Notes: generated by a model from the sequence alone, not told the origin. DNA of 33,716 nt from an uncultured Lachnospiraceae bacterium (GCA_947650155.1 CANSUS010000036.1:1-33716); one strand, 5' to 3'; counted from the stretch's first letter, positions 23,761-31,814 are shown. Numbers and translations: made by a program.

Positions 23761-24825
23761 CTATTTGTCTTCCCGTAATTTTACAACTCTTGCTGCCTTT
23801 CTGCGTCTTTCGTCTTCTATAGCAGCGTAATGTTTTCTTGTAGTATTTACGTCTTTATGCCCCAGTACGTCCGCTACCAGATAAATATCTCCCGTTTCCT
23901 GATAAAGAGTAGTGCCATAAGTACTTCTTAATTTATGGGGTGTGATCTTCTTTAATGTTGTAACATTGGAGGCATATTTTTTAACAAGATTTTCAACAGC
24001 CCGCACGGAAATACGACGATTCTGCATAGAAAGGAAAAGAGCGTTTTCATGCCCGGACTGCGGAATGATATGTTTTCTCTGTTCCAGATAGTCCCTTAAT
24101 GCCTTTTCAACTTCTTCTCCAAAATACAATACTGTTTCATACCCGCCCTTTCTGCGGATTTTCATACCATTGGTATCAAAATTTAAGTCCATGATATCCA
24201 AACCGACACATTCCGAAACACGAATCCCTGTCCCCAGAAGAAGCGTCAGCATTGCCACATCCCGAAGTTTCGTCTTTTCGTGATATTTGGCCTGTGACTT
24301 CGTTAGTTTATCGCCGTCTTCAACCATATCAAGCAAAATGGCAACCTCATTGGGCTCCAGCCTGATAATTTCTTTTTGATGCTGTTTCGGAAGAGGGACT
24401 AATACTGCAGGATTCTTTTCAATCAGTTCATTGGTATAATAATAATTATAAAAGCTTCTGAGCGACGCAAGTTTTCTTGATTTTCCGCGTTCTTCATTCG
24501 TAATTTCCTTACCGTCTTTTTCATAAAGACTCACATATTCAATGTACTCCTGAATATCCTCTCTTGTAATTTTGTCTAAAATCGATAATGGAAACTCTGT
24601 TATATCCATTTTAGAACACACGCTGTTATTCTCATGTAAGAATTCAAAAAACACCCGCAGATCATAAGCATAGGCAAGTCTTGTACGGCTGGAAGTGGTT
24701 TCCTCAATTCCTCTGAAAAAGGATTTACAAAAACCTGGCAGTTCTTTTAAAATCTCTCTCATTTTTAATATATTTTTTTTATTCTGTTCATCATGATAAT
24801 TATTATTTTCCAATTTTAACTCCAT
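23761..24825 (-). CDS. XerC/XerD-like tyrosine recombinase
   Basis: A 354-residue tyrosine site-specific recombinase. The N-terminal core-binding (SAM-like) domain covers about residues 30-140, the catalytic domain about 155-340. The full catalytic set is present: R202 (GTGIRVSE), K226 (RRKGG), H297 and R300 (HKLR), H323 (LGHKD) and Y333 (KHYAA). It lies among housekeeping genes beside lexA and ttcA with no phage genes or excisionase nearby, which favours a chromosomal Xer-like role over a mobile integrase (inference). It is longer than XerC/D of about 300 residues because of an N-terminal extension and an insert near residues 100-115. The ATG overlaps the end of the ttcA-like gene by 10 bases, so it depends on that transcript. 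Confidence 0.87.
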   Translation of the reverse strand: MELKLENNNYHDEQNKKNILKMREILKELPGFCKSFFRGIEETTSSRTRLAYAYDLRVFFEFLHENNSVCSKMDITEFPLSILDKITREDIQEYIEYVSLYEKDGKEITNEERGKSRKLASLRSFYNYYYTNELIEKNPAVLVPLPKQHQKEIIRLEPNEVAILLDMVEDGDKLTKSQAKYHEKTKLRDVAMLTLLLGTGIRVSECVGLDIMDLNFDTNGMKIRRKGGYETVLYFGEEVEKALRDYLEQRKHIIPQSGHENALFLSMQNRRISVRAVENLVKKYASNVTTLKKITPHKLRSTYGTTLYQETGDIYLVADVLGHKDVNTTRKHYAAIEDERRRKAARVVKLREDK

Positions 24826-25541
24826 CCTTTTAACTTTCCCGTCTGAACCGCAGTAAACATTCTTTCCTTCACACCGGGATTTTCTTTATTCAGCTGCCTT
24901 AATAATTCATGGACATATTCTCTTTTAGTATGTCCGTCCGCAGGGCAGGGACTTTTTACTACCGGAACATGGTTTTTATTCACAAATCCAACCACATCAG
25001 ATTCATTCATATAAATCAGTGGACGGATAACTGTAAGGCATGTTCTGTCTAAAAAAGTAACCGGCGAAAAAGTATGGAATCTCCCTTCAAATATCAGTGA
25101 TAGAAGCATCGTTTCCACCACATCGTCTTTATGATGGGCATAGGCAACTTTATTGCATCCTGCCGCTTTAATAGCATCATTTAAAGCCCCTTTACGCATC
25201 TTTGCACATAACGAACAGGGATTTTCTTCTTTTCGCTGATGAAAAACAATATCTGAAATATCTGTTTTGACAATCGTATATTCTACGTCTAACTCTTTGC
25301 AAAGTGATTCTATTCCCCTTAAATCCAGATTCTGAAATCCAAGATCCACTGTAACTGCATGAATATTAAATTTCAGAGGATAAAAACGCTTTAATCCGTT
25401 TAAAGCATACAGAAGAGTAAGACTGTCTTTTCCTCCTGAAATGCCAACCGCGATCCTGTCGCCTTCTTCAATCATACTGTAATCATCTATGGCACGCCTG
25501 ACATAACTCATAACCTGTTGTAATTTCATCTTCAACTCCAT
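24816..25541 (-). CDS. TtcA-like tRNA 2-thiolation enzyme
   Basis: A PP-loop ATPase with an iron-sulfur cluster, of the TtcA family that thiolates tRNA cytidine. The 241-residue product has the PP-loop SGGKDS at residues 35-40 and three cysteines, C109 and C112 (PCSLC) and C199 (SPCPAD). They match the three cluster ligands known in E. coli TtcA. The exact modified base cannot be read from sequence. The frame is open to 25781, but the extra 80 residues would start upstream of a strong promoter and include AT-rich intergenic DNA. I therefore start at ATG 25541 (MELKMKL), five bases after GGAG. ATG 25529 is also possible. Confidence 0.85.
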   Translation of the reverse strand: MELKMKLQQVMSYVRRAIDDYSMIEEGDRIAVGISGGKDSLTLLYALNGLKRFYPLKFNIHAVTVDLGFQNLDLRGIESLCKELDVEYTIVKTDISDIVFHQRKEENPCSLCAKMRKGALNDAIKAAGCNKVAYAHHKDDVVETMLLSLIFEGRFHTFSPVTFLDRTCLTVIRPLIYMNESDVVGFVNKNHVPVVKSPCPADGHTKREYVHELLRQLNKENPGVKERMFTAVQTGKLKGWS

Positions 25542-25592
25542 TCCTGCTCCGCCTGCAAATTCAAGGCATAGGCATGTCTGACTTTCTTTTTT

Positions 25593-25621
25593 ATTGTAAC
25601 GTTGAAAGCGAAATAGTGCAA
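25593..25621 (-). promoter_or_regulatory. promoter of the ttcA-like/recombinase transcript
   Basis: On the minus strand, TTGCAC (25621-25616) and TACAAT (25598-25593) are 17 bases apart. Transcription would start near 25586, 45 bases before ATG 25541, and rules out the longer upstream start for the TtcA-like protein. An inverted repeat GAAAATGAAA/TTTCATTTTC (25632-25641, 25695-25704) lies between this and the divergent promoter. Confidence 0.7.
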
Positions 25622-25750
25622 TATCTAATATGAAAATGAAATCCAACCTTGAAAATATAAAGAGAGATATATAATGGGAAGTGAAATTTAAATTTTTCAT
25701 TTTCGTTTTATAAAAAAATAGCAGGTAATGAATACAAATGAGGAAAAAAA

Positions 25751-25759
25751 TGTTATAAT
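25751..25759 (+). promoter_or_regulatory. extended -10 promoter of the AI-2E transporter gene
   Basis: TGT followed by a perfect TATAAT (25754-25759) forms an extended -10 box 27 bases before the ATG. There is no recognisable -35 at normal spacing (AATACA). An AAGGAG ribosome site follows at 25770-25775. Confidence 0.5.
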
Positions 25760-25786
25760 AAATCCTGAAAAGGAGATACAATCATT

Positions 25787-27190
25787 ATGAAAATTCATGT
25801 AGATAAAAAGTATATTCATTGGGGTGTAACGGCATTTCTTGTAATTGGCGCCAGTATTATTTTATATTATATCATTTTCCATGCTTCCAGTTTTAACACA
25901 AGAATACAATCAGCAGTCAGCATTGCCATGCCGATCATTGATGGAATAATTCTGGCTTATCTTTTGACCCCGCTTGTAAACGGAATTGAAAATAAGATAC
26001 TCAAACCGTTTTTCAAAAAAAGAAATATAAGTTTAAATTCCAAAAATAAAAAGCGTATGCGTGCGCTGTCGATTGTACTTACTTTGATTATTGTTATTTT
26101 TCTGGTATATGCATTTTTTGCAATGGTAATTCCGCAATTATTAAAAAGTATACAGAGTATTATTTTTCAATTCCCCGTATATGTTAATAATTTGGAAGCC
26201 TTTATTACCAAACTCCTTGCCAATAATCCCGATATAGACGAATTTGCTACCGAAATGTTAGATAAATATTCTGCTCAAATCAGTGATTGGCTTAATTCCA
26301 GCGTAATTCCGCAAATGAACGAACTTATTAAATCACTTTCACTTAGTGTAATAAGCTTTTTGAAATCTATTTGGAACCTGATAATCGGATTTATCATTTC
26401 CATTTATATTTTAGGAAGTAAAGAAACTTTCTGCGGTCAGGCCAAAAAAATGGTATATGCATTTTGGAACAGAAAAACAGCCAATTCCATTATCAATGAT
26501 TTTCGATTTACCCATAAAACATTCAGTGGATTTATCAGCGGAAAAATATTGGATTCCCTGATTATTGGATTAATCTGTTTTCCATGCATCACGCTTATGG
26601 ATATGCCATATGCCGTTTTAATCAGTGTTATCATTGGCGTTACCAATGTAATTCCGTTTTTCGGTCCTTATCTTGGCGCCATACCAAGCGCTTTTTTGAT
26701 TTTACTCATTAACCCGGTTAAATGCCTTTATTTTATCATTTTTATATTAATCTTACAGCAATTTGACGGTAACTTTTTAGGACCTAAAATACTTGGCGAG
26801 TCTACTGGTCTTTCCAGTTTTTGGGTAATTTTTTCCATTACCATATTCGGCGGCTTATTCGGCATTTTTGGAATGATTATTGGCGTACCGATTTTTGCAG
26901 TATTCTATGCTTTTGTAAAGAAGCATACCAATTCCTCATTACAAAAAAAGGGACTTCCTATCAGAACTGAAAAGTATACGCAAGTTGAGATCATCACTTC
27001 AGATAATACTTTCCGGGAATTAAAAGATTCAGCAGGAGAGAAAAAAGAACGCTCTTTAAAATTCTCTAAAAAAGCCAATTTAAAGGCAGATCCGCTAAAA
27101 GACGAAACTGCAGTAAAAACAACTGATTCTTCTTCAGAAACGACGGAGAATGCTGCAGCGAAAGACAAAACTGACAGGAAAGAAGAGTAG
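25787..27190 (+). CDS. AI-2E family transporter
   Basis: A 467-residue polytopic membrane protein of the AI-2E exporter family (formerly UPF0118), whose members include autoinducer-2 exporters and sodium/proton antiporters. Visible membrane segments: about residues 11-31, 43-62 (SIAMPIIDGIILAYLLTPLV), 92-117 and several between 195 and 385. The typical family stretch IGVTNVIPFFGPYLGAIPS is followed by FDGNFLGPKILGES and GIFGMIIGVPIFAVFYAF. After residue 390 comes a charged tail rich in Lys, Glu and Ser, probably cytoplasmic and not conserved. The transported compound cannot be named from sequence. dtd begins four bases after the stop codon. Confidence 0.87.
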   Translation: MKIHVDKKYIHWGVTAFLVIGASIILYYIIFHASSFNTRIQSAVSIAMPIIDGIILAYLLTPLVNGIENKILKPFFKKRNISLNSKNKKRMRALSIVLTLIIVIFLVYAFFAMVIPQLLKSIQSIIFQFPVYVNNLEAFITKLLANNPDIDEFATEMLDKYSAQISDWLNSSVIPQMNELIKSLSLSVISFLKSIWNLIIGFIISIYILGSKETFCGQAKKMVYAFWNRKTANSIINDFRFTHKTFSGFISGKILDSLIIGLICFPCITLMDMPYAVLISVIIGVTNVIPFFGPYLGAIPSAFLILLINPVKCLYFIIFILILQQFDGNFLGPKILGESTGLSSFWVIFSITIFGGLFGIFGMIIGVPIFAVFYAFVKKHTNSSLQKKGLPIRTEKYTQVEIITSDNTFRELKDSAGEKKERSLKFSKKANLKADPLKDETAVKTTDSSSETTENAAAKDKTDRKEE

Positions 27191-27194
27191 TATA

Positions 27195-27662
27195 ATGCGT
27201 TTTTTGATACAAAGAGCAGCACATGCGGAAGTTGTTGTAGACAATGAAAGAATTGCTTCCATTCAAAAAGGATTTCTTGTATTGGTTGGTATCAGTAATA
27301 CCGATACCAAAGAAATTGCTGATAAAATGATTCAGAAAATGATCCGTTTAAGAATATTTGAAGATGCGAACGGAAAAACCAATCTGGATCTTCAAACGGT
27401 CTCGGGCGAATTGTTGATTGTATCACAATTTACCCTTTATGCGGATTGCAGGAAAGGCAATCGTCCTTCCTTTACCCAATCCGGTTCTCCTGATCTGGCA
27501 GAAGAATTATATGAATATATCATTCAGCAATGCAAAAAAATTATTCCCGAAACTTCACATGGAAAATTCGGTGCCGATATGAAAGTTTCGCTGTTAAATG
27601 ACGGTCCCTTCACTATTTTATTGGACTCTGATGAAGTCATAAAGAGGAATACGCCATCATGA
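27195..27662 (+). CDS. dtd: D-aminoacyl-tRNA deacylase
   Basis: Dtd frees tRNAs that were mischarged with D-amino acids. The 155-residue protein is full length and has both active-site motifs, SQFTLYADCRKGNRPSF and NDGPFTILLDS, plus MRFLIQRAAHAEV at the start. I chose ATG 27195, where the family begins. The open frame runs 15 codons further upstream into the transporter gene without better signals. The stop codon overlaps the ATG of a tiny 8-codon frame (27659-27685) with its own ribosome site, possibly the stub of a lost gene. Confidence 0.94.
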   Translation: MRFLIQRAAHAEVVVDNERIASIQKGFLVLVGISNTDTKEIADKMIQKMIRLRIFEDANGKTNLDLQTVSGELLIVSQFTLYADCRKGNRPSFTQSGSPDLAEELYEYIIQQCKKIIPETSHGKFGADMKVSLLNDGPFTILLDSDEVIKRNTPS

Positions 27663-27710
27663 AATATTTTAGAGGAATACATTAAAAAAGAGAGTAGGAA
27701 AAACTGTCGT

Positions 27711-28403
27711 ATGCAAATAAAAATTTTACATTTGATTGAAGGAGCTAAACAGGCAGAAGGTTTAACTGTAATTATTGATGTATTTAGAGCTTTTTCATTG
27801 GAGTGTTATTTATATGATATGGGCGTTAAAGAAATTCGTCCCGTTGGTACTGTTGAAGATGCATTTCAACTGAATAAACAGTTAACGGATAGTATACTTG
27901 TAGGTGAACGTCATGGTAAAAAATGTGAAGGGTTCGACTATGGAAATTCGCCGTCTTCTATTGCAGCAGAAGATGTTAGGGGAAAATGTATTATTCATAC
28001 AACCAGTGCGGGCACACAGGGAATTATCAATGCGACAAAAGCCAGTGAAATTATTACCGGAAGTTTAGTAAATGCAAAGGCAGTAGCTGAATACATATCT
28101 GAAAAACACCCAGAAATCGTATCATTAGTTTGTATGGGAAACGGCGGTATACGTCTGGCATTTGAAGACGAGTTGTGTGCAGAGTATATAAAAAGCATCT
28201 TGGAAGGTACAGAATTTGAAAATTTACATAATAGAGTGGAAGAACTTCGGAACAATGGCGGACAACATTTCTTTGACAATAATAGACAAGATATTTTTCC
28301 AGAAGAAGATTTTTGGATGTGCATAAAATACAATCAATTTCCATTTGTAATCCGAATTAGTAAAGATACCTATGGATATATTGCAAATAGAATATATAGA
28401 TAA
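27711..28403 (+). CDS. ComB-like 2-phosphosulfolactate phosphatase family protein
   Basis: A 230-residue member of the ComB family, named for 2-phosphosulfolactate phosphatase in coenzyme M synthesis of methanogens. Homologues in bacteria are common and mostly uncharacterised. Motifs seen: VIIDVFRAFS near residue 20, GERHGKKCEGFDYGNSP in the middle, HTTSAGTQGI and VCMGNGGIRLAFEDELCAEYI. No other coenzyme M or sulfolactate gene is nearby, so the real substrate is open. It sits at the edge of a repeat cluster and after a possible gene stub, and its sequence is more AT-rich than the his operon genes by eye; it may be an accessory gene. The AGGA ribosome site is 11 bases before the ATG. Confidence 0.82.
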   Translation: MQIKILHLIEGAKQAEGLTVIIDVFRAFSLECYLYDMGVKEIRPVGTVEDAFQLNKQLTDSILVGERHGKKCEGFDYGNSPSSIAAEDVRGKCIIHTTSAGTQGIINATKASEIITGSLVNAKAVAEYISEKHPEIVSLVCMGNGGIRLAFEDELCAEYIKSILEGTEFENLHNRVEELRNNGGQHFFDNNRQDIFPEEDFWMCIKYNQFPFVIRISKDTYGYIANRIYR

Positions 28404-28437
28404 TCTGGAATTTTAGTAAAAACCCCCAAAAAAACAT

Positions 28438-28535
28438 GTTTAACGAACTTAGTTGCCAAAGTAAAATTAAAATAGATAAACAGAACAAGTTTAACGAACT
28501 AGTTGCCAAAATAAAATTAAAATAGATAAACAGAA
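28438..28535 (+). repeat. tandem direct repeat, two copies of about 47 bases
   Basis: Copy A (28438-28485) and copy B (28489-28535) both run from GTTTAACGAACT through AGTTGCCAAA to AATAGATAAACAGAA. They differ by one inserted T and one G/A change, with a 51-base period. Low-complexity DNA precedes them (five A, five C and seven A between 28418 and 28434). Two copies, no distinct spacer and no cas genes argue against CRISPR. Confidence 0.85.
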
Positions 28536-28587
28536 AATCTGTCTATCTATTATTAATTTTATTTTGGCAACTATTCGTTAAACTTGT
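28486..28587. repeat. long near-perfect inverted repeat (about 49-bp stem)
   Basis: Copy B of the direct repeat (28486-28534) is followed, after a loop of three A bases, by an inverted copy at 28538-28587. The few mismatches are one T/C, one extra base and one missing G. The RNA on either strand could fold into a very long hairpin. A further short inverted repeat, AACTATTCG (28569-28577) and CGAATAGTT (28594-28602), links the outer end to the stop region of the PocR gene. It lies between convergent genes and may act as a terminator in both directions, although no clean T run follows the stem. It could also be the remnant of a small transposable element. Confidence 0.85.
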
Positions 28588-28604
28588 CTTTTGCGAATAG
28601 TTGT

Positions 28605-29381
28605 TTATCTTTTCATTCTTGCAACAACATCTGAAATTCCTTCAACAATTTTTCTAATCTCGCTGTTAAGTACAGAACTGCTTTCTGAAAGTTTACCAAA
28701 CTGACTTGCTACAATGGCAAAGCCACGTCCGACATCACCAGCACGAGCAGCTTCAATATTCGCATTTAATGCTAAAATCTTTTGCTGATTTTCAATTTTG
28801 GTAAGTCCGTCTGTTTTCTCCCTAATCTGCGCAACTAACTGATTTGTTTCCTCAATTCCTTCTGCGATGCCATTCAGTCCTTCCAATGCTTCATTGTTAG
28901 AGCGAATGTATTCTAAATTAATAAAATGGTTTAATGCCTGGCCAAGTAAACTGGCAGCAGCCTGAATTGCCTCTTCTGAACGGATATTTACTTTATGTAA
29001 TGCACGGATATATTCTTCTTCCTTTACATCTATTTCATTGGCTAATTTACGAAATGCATTCTCGTCCGGTTCTTCAGAAAGTACCTGTCCGCCTATCACA
29101 GTTCCTAATTTTTTCCCATCGACAATCAAATCCAGAGAAAACTCCATTAATCCTGCATGACAGCGATATACACCTTTTTCCTCTGTGTCACATTTTTCAC
29201 AGCGTGTAAGTCCCTCTTTTGAAGTTCTTGTATATTTCGTGCAAAAGTCCGTAAAATTATAACATTTTGATATGTATTTTCCATCGTTTCCTACCGCCGC
29301 CGCTGCAAGTCCGGTAGCTGCCGCCCAGTCTGCTATTATTTTTTCAAACTCTCTCATGTTAGTAAAATCCTGAATAACCAT
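28605..29381 (-). CDS. soluble PocR-domain sensor with chemoreceptor signalling tip
   Basis: A 258-residue cytoplasmic protein joining a PocR ligand-binding domain (about residues 5-160) to a short chemoreceptor-type coiled coil. The PocR part has the cysteine set C47, C61, C64, C74 (CEKC, YRCHAGLMEFS). The second part has the methyl-accepting protein hairpin tip LALNANIEAARAG-DVGRGFAIVA (residues 203-225), the part that contacts CheA and CheW. No membrane segment or HAMP domain is present, so it would sense an internal small molecule. No che genes are nearby. I start at ATG 29381, ten bases after AAAGGAG; an upstream extension lacks a ribosome site. The coiled coil after the tip is very short (about 33 residues) and the gene ends within the repeat cluster, so some C-terminal loss is possible. 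Confidence 0.82.
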   Translation of the reverse strand: MVIQDFTNMREFEKIIADWAAATGLAAAAVGNDGKYISKCYNFTDFCTKYTRTSKEGLTRCEKCDTEEKGVYRCHAGLMEFSLDLIVDGKKLGTVIGGQVLSEEPDENAFRKLANEIDVKEEEYIRALHKVNIRSEEAIQAAASLLGQALNHFINLEYIRSNNEALEGLNGIAEGIEETNQLVAQIREKTDGLTKIENQQKILALNANIEAARAGDVGRGFAIVASQFGKLSESSSVLNSEIRKIVEGISDVVARMKR

Positions 29382-29430
29382 ATTGTATGATATCTCCTTT
29401 TCCATTCTAAAATTTAAACGCAAATAATTT

Positions 29431-29476
29431 TAAAATGCCGATAACCTTTTCTTTGCTAAAGGTTCCCGGCATTTAT
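29431..29476 (-). terminator. terminator after the cytidylate-kinase-like gene
   Basis: AAATGCCG/CGGCATTT (29433-29440, 29467-29474) with inner AACCTTT/AAAGGTT (29443-29449, 29458-29464) forms a 15-bp two-part stem with a small internal loop. Read on the minus strand it is followed by TTTTAAAATTATTTG. It lies between the kinase-like gene and the PocR gene. Confidence 0.7.
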
Positions 29477-29517
29477 TTCACAAATCAATCATAAACAATT
29501 CAGACAGATAAGCTGTA

Positions 29518-30153
29518 TTATTTGGAACCATTATTTCTTGCCTCAAAATCCTCTATGTATTGAGTAATCAGTCTGCATGTACCTTCCACACCCAACACAC
29601 TGCTGTTTATGCATAGATCATAGCTGTCTGCACGCCCCCATTTCTTGGAGGAATAATAGTTATAATAGCTTTGACGCTGTTTATCTTTTTTTATAATCAT
29701 GTCCCTTGCTTTTGCTTCTGATAAATTATACTTTTCCATAATACGTTTTGTTTTTGTCTTTTCATCTCCATAAATGAAAAGATGGATAGAATTTTTAAAT
29801 TCACTTAAAGCATAATCTGCACAGCGTCCTACAATAACGCACGGACCTTCACTTGCCATTTTTTTTATGGTATCAAACTGCGCTAAAAAAACTTTGTGGC
29901 TAATGGGCATATCAACAAATGAAGATGCATTATATCCAAAAGAATACGTATCCATAACTAAATTATAAAGAAATGAATTTGTCGGACGTTCGTCATGATT
30001 TTGAATCATCTCTTCACAAAATCCACTCTCTTTTGCTGCTCTTGTAAGTAATTCTTTATCATAACAGGGAATATGAAAATATTCTGCTACCTTCTCACCT
30101 ATCTCCCTTCCTGCAGAACCAAATTGCCTTCCTATCGTAATAACTGTATTCAT
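29518..30153 (-). CDS. cytidylate kinase-like family protein
   Basis: A 211-residue P-loop protein of the cytidylate-kinase-like family, distinct from true Cmk. The N-terminus carries the nucleotide-binding loop ITIGRQFGSAGREIGEKVAE, then CYDKELLTRAAKESGF, VIVGRCADYAL and a lid-like segment with KRIMEKYNLSEAKARDMI and KDKQRQSYYNYYS. The family's substrate is not established. It has its own promoter and terminator, so it is a single-gene unit. ATG 30153 follows a GAAGGGAAG stretch about 9 bases upstream. Confidence 0.85.
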   Translation of the reverse strand: MNTVITIGRQFGSAGREIGEKVAEYFHIPCYDKELLTRAAKESGFCEEMIQNHDERPTNSFLYNLVMDTYSFGYNASSFVDMPISHKVFLAQFDTIKKMASEGPCVIVGRCADYALSEFKNSIHLFIYGDEKTKTKRIMEKYNLSEAKARDMIIKKDKQRQSYYNYYSSKKWGRADSYDLCINSSVLGVEGTCRLITQYIEDFEARNNGSK

Positions 30154-30215
30154 ACAACAACACTTCCCTTCAATAAAATAAAATTATGCAAAATATCTGG
30201 TTGTTCCTAAAGCTT

Positions 30216-30245
30216 ATTATACAATAATAGTGTATACAAATTCAA
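30216..30245 (-). promoter_or_regulatory. promoter of the cytidylate-kinase-like gene
   Basis: On the minus strand, TTGAAT (30245-30240) and a perfect TATAAT (30221-30216) are 18 bases apart, about 62 bases before the ATG. The palindrome TATTGAC-TTA-GTCAATA (30277-30293) just upstream overlaps the stop of the rluD-like gene. It could be an operator or a weak terminator stem. Confidence 0.6.
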
Positions 30246-30282
30246 TGTTTTTATACAATATTACAAAAATATTCTATATTGA

Positions 30283-31203
30283 CTAAGTCAATACTTGCAA
30301 AAGATGTGAAAAGTACTCTGGAAGCGGTGCGTTTACCTCCAGATATTCTTTTGTCCTTGGATGAACAATCCCCAATGTCATAGCATGTAATACCTGCCCG
30401 TGAATCTGAAACGGCGACTTTGTATTTCCATATACTTCATCTCCCAGCAATGGATGTCCAATACTTGCCATGTGCACTCGTATCTGATGAGTTCGTCCCG
30501 TTTCCAGTGTACATTCAATATAGGTATATTTATCAAAATGCTGCAATACCTTTACATGTGTAATTGCATCTTTGCCTTTTGGACTCACTGCCATTTTTTT
30601 TCGATCCGTCGGATGACGTCCAATCGCTTTATGTATTGTCTGTTCTTCATCCTTTAAGCATCCCAGACAAATGGCACGATACTTTCTGTTAAGAGAATGC
30701 TCCTTTAACTGCTCCGCTATCAACACGTGGGCGACATCATTTTTACATACAATAATGGAACCTGTTGTGTCTTTATCAATCCTGTGTACAATTCCCGGAC
30801 GCATCACACCGTTTATTCCCGAAAGCTGTCCCTTACAATGATACATAACAGCATTGACCAGCGTCCCGGAATAATGTCCCGGCGCCGGATGGACGACCAT
30901 TCCCTTTGGCTTATTAATGATCAATATATCTTCATCTTCATACAAAATATCCAAAGGAATATCTTCAGGTTCTATGTCCGGTTCTACAGCTTCAGGAATC
31001 TCCAGAGAAATTTCATCACCTGTCTTTAAACGGTAATTGGCCTTCACCGGCATTTTATTTACAAGTGCCCTGCCTTCCCCTATCATCTTTTGAATATAAG
31101 AACGTGACAAAGAATCGATAAGCCCGCTGATGCACTTATCGATTCTTTCTTCTTCCAAATCTTCGGTTATCAGAAAACGGAATTCTTCCATTTCCACAAT
31201 CAT
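30283..31203 (-). CDS. rluD: RluD-type 23S rRNA pseudouridine synthase
   Basis: RluD-like enzymes make pseudouridines in helix 69 of 23S rRNA. The product (306 residues from ATG 31203) has an S4 domain (about 10-75, RIDKCISGLIDSLSRSYIQK), ILYEDEDILIINKPKGMVVHPAPG, the catalytic motif HRIDKDTTGSIIVCK and LETGRTHQIRVHMASIGHPLLGD. It lies directly after lspA, the common Firmicutes order lspA-rluD. Start choice is unsure: ATG 31203 has a GAAAGGGG stretch close upstream; ATG 31218 and ATG 31191 are in frame with poorer sites. A second RluA-family gene is at 4809-5837. Confidence 0.92.
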   Translation of the reverse strand: MIVEMEEFRFLITEDLEEERIDKCISGLIDSLSRSYIQKMIGEGRALVNKMPVKANYRLKTGDEISLEIPEAVEPDIEPEDIPLDILYEDEDILIINKPKGMVVHPAPGHYSGTLVNAVMYHCKGQLSGINGVMRPGIVHRIDKDTTGSIIVCKNDVAHVLIAEQLKEHSLNRKYRAICLGCLKDEEQTIHKAIGRHPTDRKKMAVSPKGKDAITHVKVLQHFDKYTYIECTLETGRTHQIRVHMASIGHPLLGDEVYGNTKSPFQIHGQVLHAMTLGIVHPRTKEYLEVNAPLPEYFSHLLQVLT

Positions 31204-31221
31204 GCCCCTTTCTTCCATCTG

Positions 31222-31749
31222 CTATTTTATTTCTCTGTATTTCTTCTGCTTAAAACTTAAAAAACTAAAATCGTCTTCTTTGTACACAAATAGAATTAAT
31301 ACAAACAGCCCCGCCATAGAAATAGTTACATACATATCTGCCACATTGAAAATCGGAAAATTAATCAATACAAATGAAATAAAATCAACAACATAGTCTA
31401 GTCTTATGCGGTCAATCATATTGCCTATTGCACCACCCGCAATCATCACAAGCAATATATGCAGCCCGTCGTACCTCTTTTTTCCTGGAATTTTAAACAA
31501 TACAAAAAGAATAACGCCTAAAATTACTATTCCTACAAATAAAAAGAAAAATTTCTGATTTTGAAGCAGTCCGAACGCTGCCCCCCTGTTTTCCAAATAG
31601 TTGAATTCCAATACGCCTTCTATAATAGGAACAGCCGGTTTCCCTTTCAGTTCTATCACTGCATAATATTTTGTGATCTGGTCTATTGCTACCAGTAAAA
31701 TAAGCGCGATCATATCAATGAATATCGCTATACGTTTTCGCTTTCTCAT
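31222..31749 (-). CDS. lspA: lipoprotein signal peptidase (signal peptidase II)
   Basis: LspA cuts the signal peptide from prolipoproteins in the membrane. The 175-residue protein has four hydrophobic segments and the conserved blocks DQITKYY, NRGAAFG, GGAIGNMIDR, VVDF (catalytic D122) and FNVADMY (catalytic D138). I chose ATG 31749 because GAGGAAAG lies upstream at good spacing; ATG 31761 has no ribosome site. A 21-codon frame with a good ribosome site (31780 down to about 31715) overlaps the lspA start in another frame. rluD follows within about 20 bases. Confidence 0.94.
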   Translation of the reverse strand: MRKRKRIAIFIDMIALILLVAIDQITKYYAVIELKGKPAVPIIEGVLEFNYLENRGAAFGLLQNQKFFFLFVGIVILGVILFVLFKIPGKKRYDGLHILLVMIAGGAIGNMIDRIRLDYVVDFISFVLINFPIFNVADMYVTISMAGLFVLILFVYKEDDFSFLSFKQKKYREIK

Positions 31750-31814
31750 ATCTTTCCTCATTTCTGCACGGCTTCATCATTGAATCTTTCCTCTTTATTT
31801 TCAGGCATTGATTA

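Noticed and set aside
23761-24825. Integrase of a mobile element
   Set aside because: All catalytic residues are present, but there are no phage, plasmid or transfer genes, no att-like repeats and no tRNA nearby; it overlaps a housekeeping gene.
25542-25781. 80-residue hydrophobic N-terminal extension of the TtcA-like protein
   Set aside because: A good minus-strand promoter (25621-25593) starts transcription inside it, the region is AT-rich intergenic DNA, and TtcA proteins begin near ATG 25541.
28438-28587. Possible CRISPR array
   Set aside because: Only two direct copies separated by three bases, a third copy inverted, no unique spacers and no cas genes.
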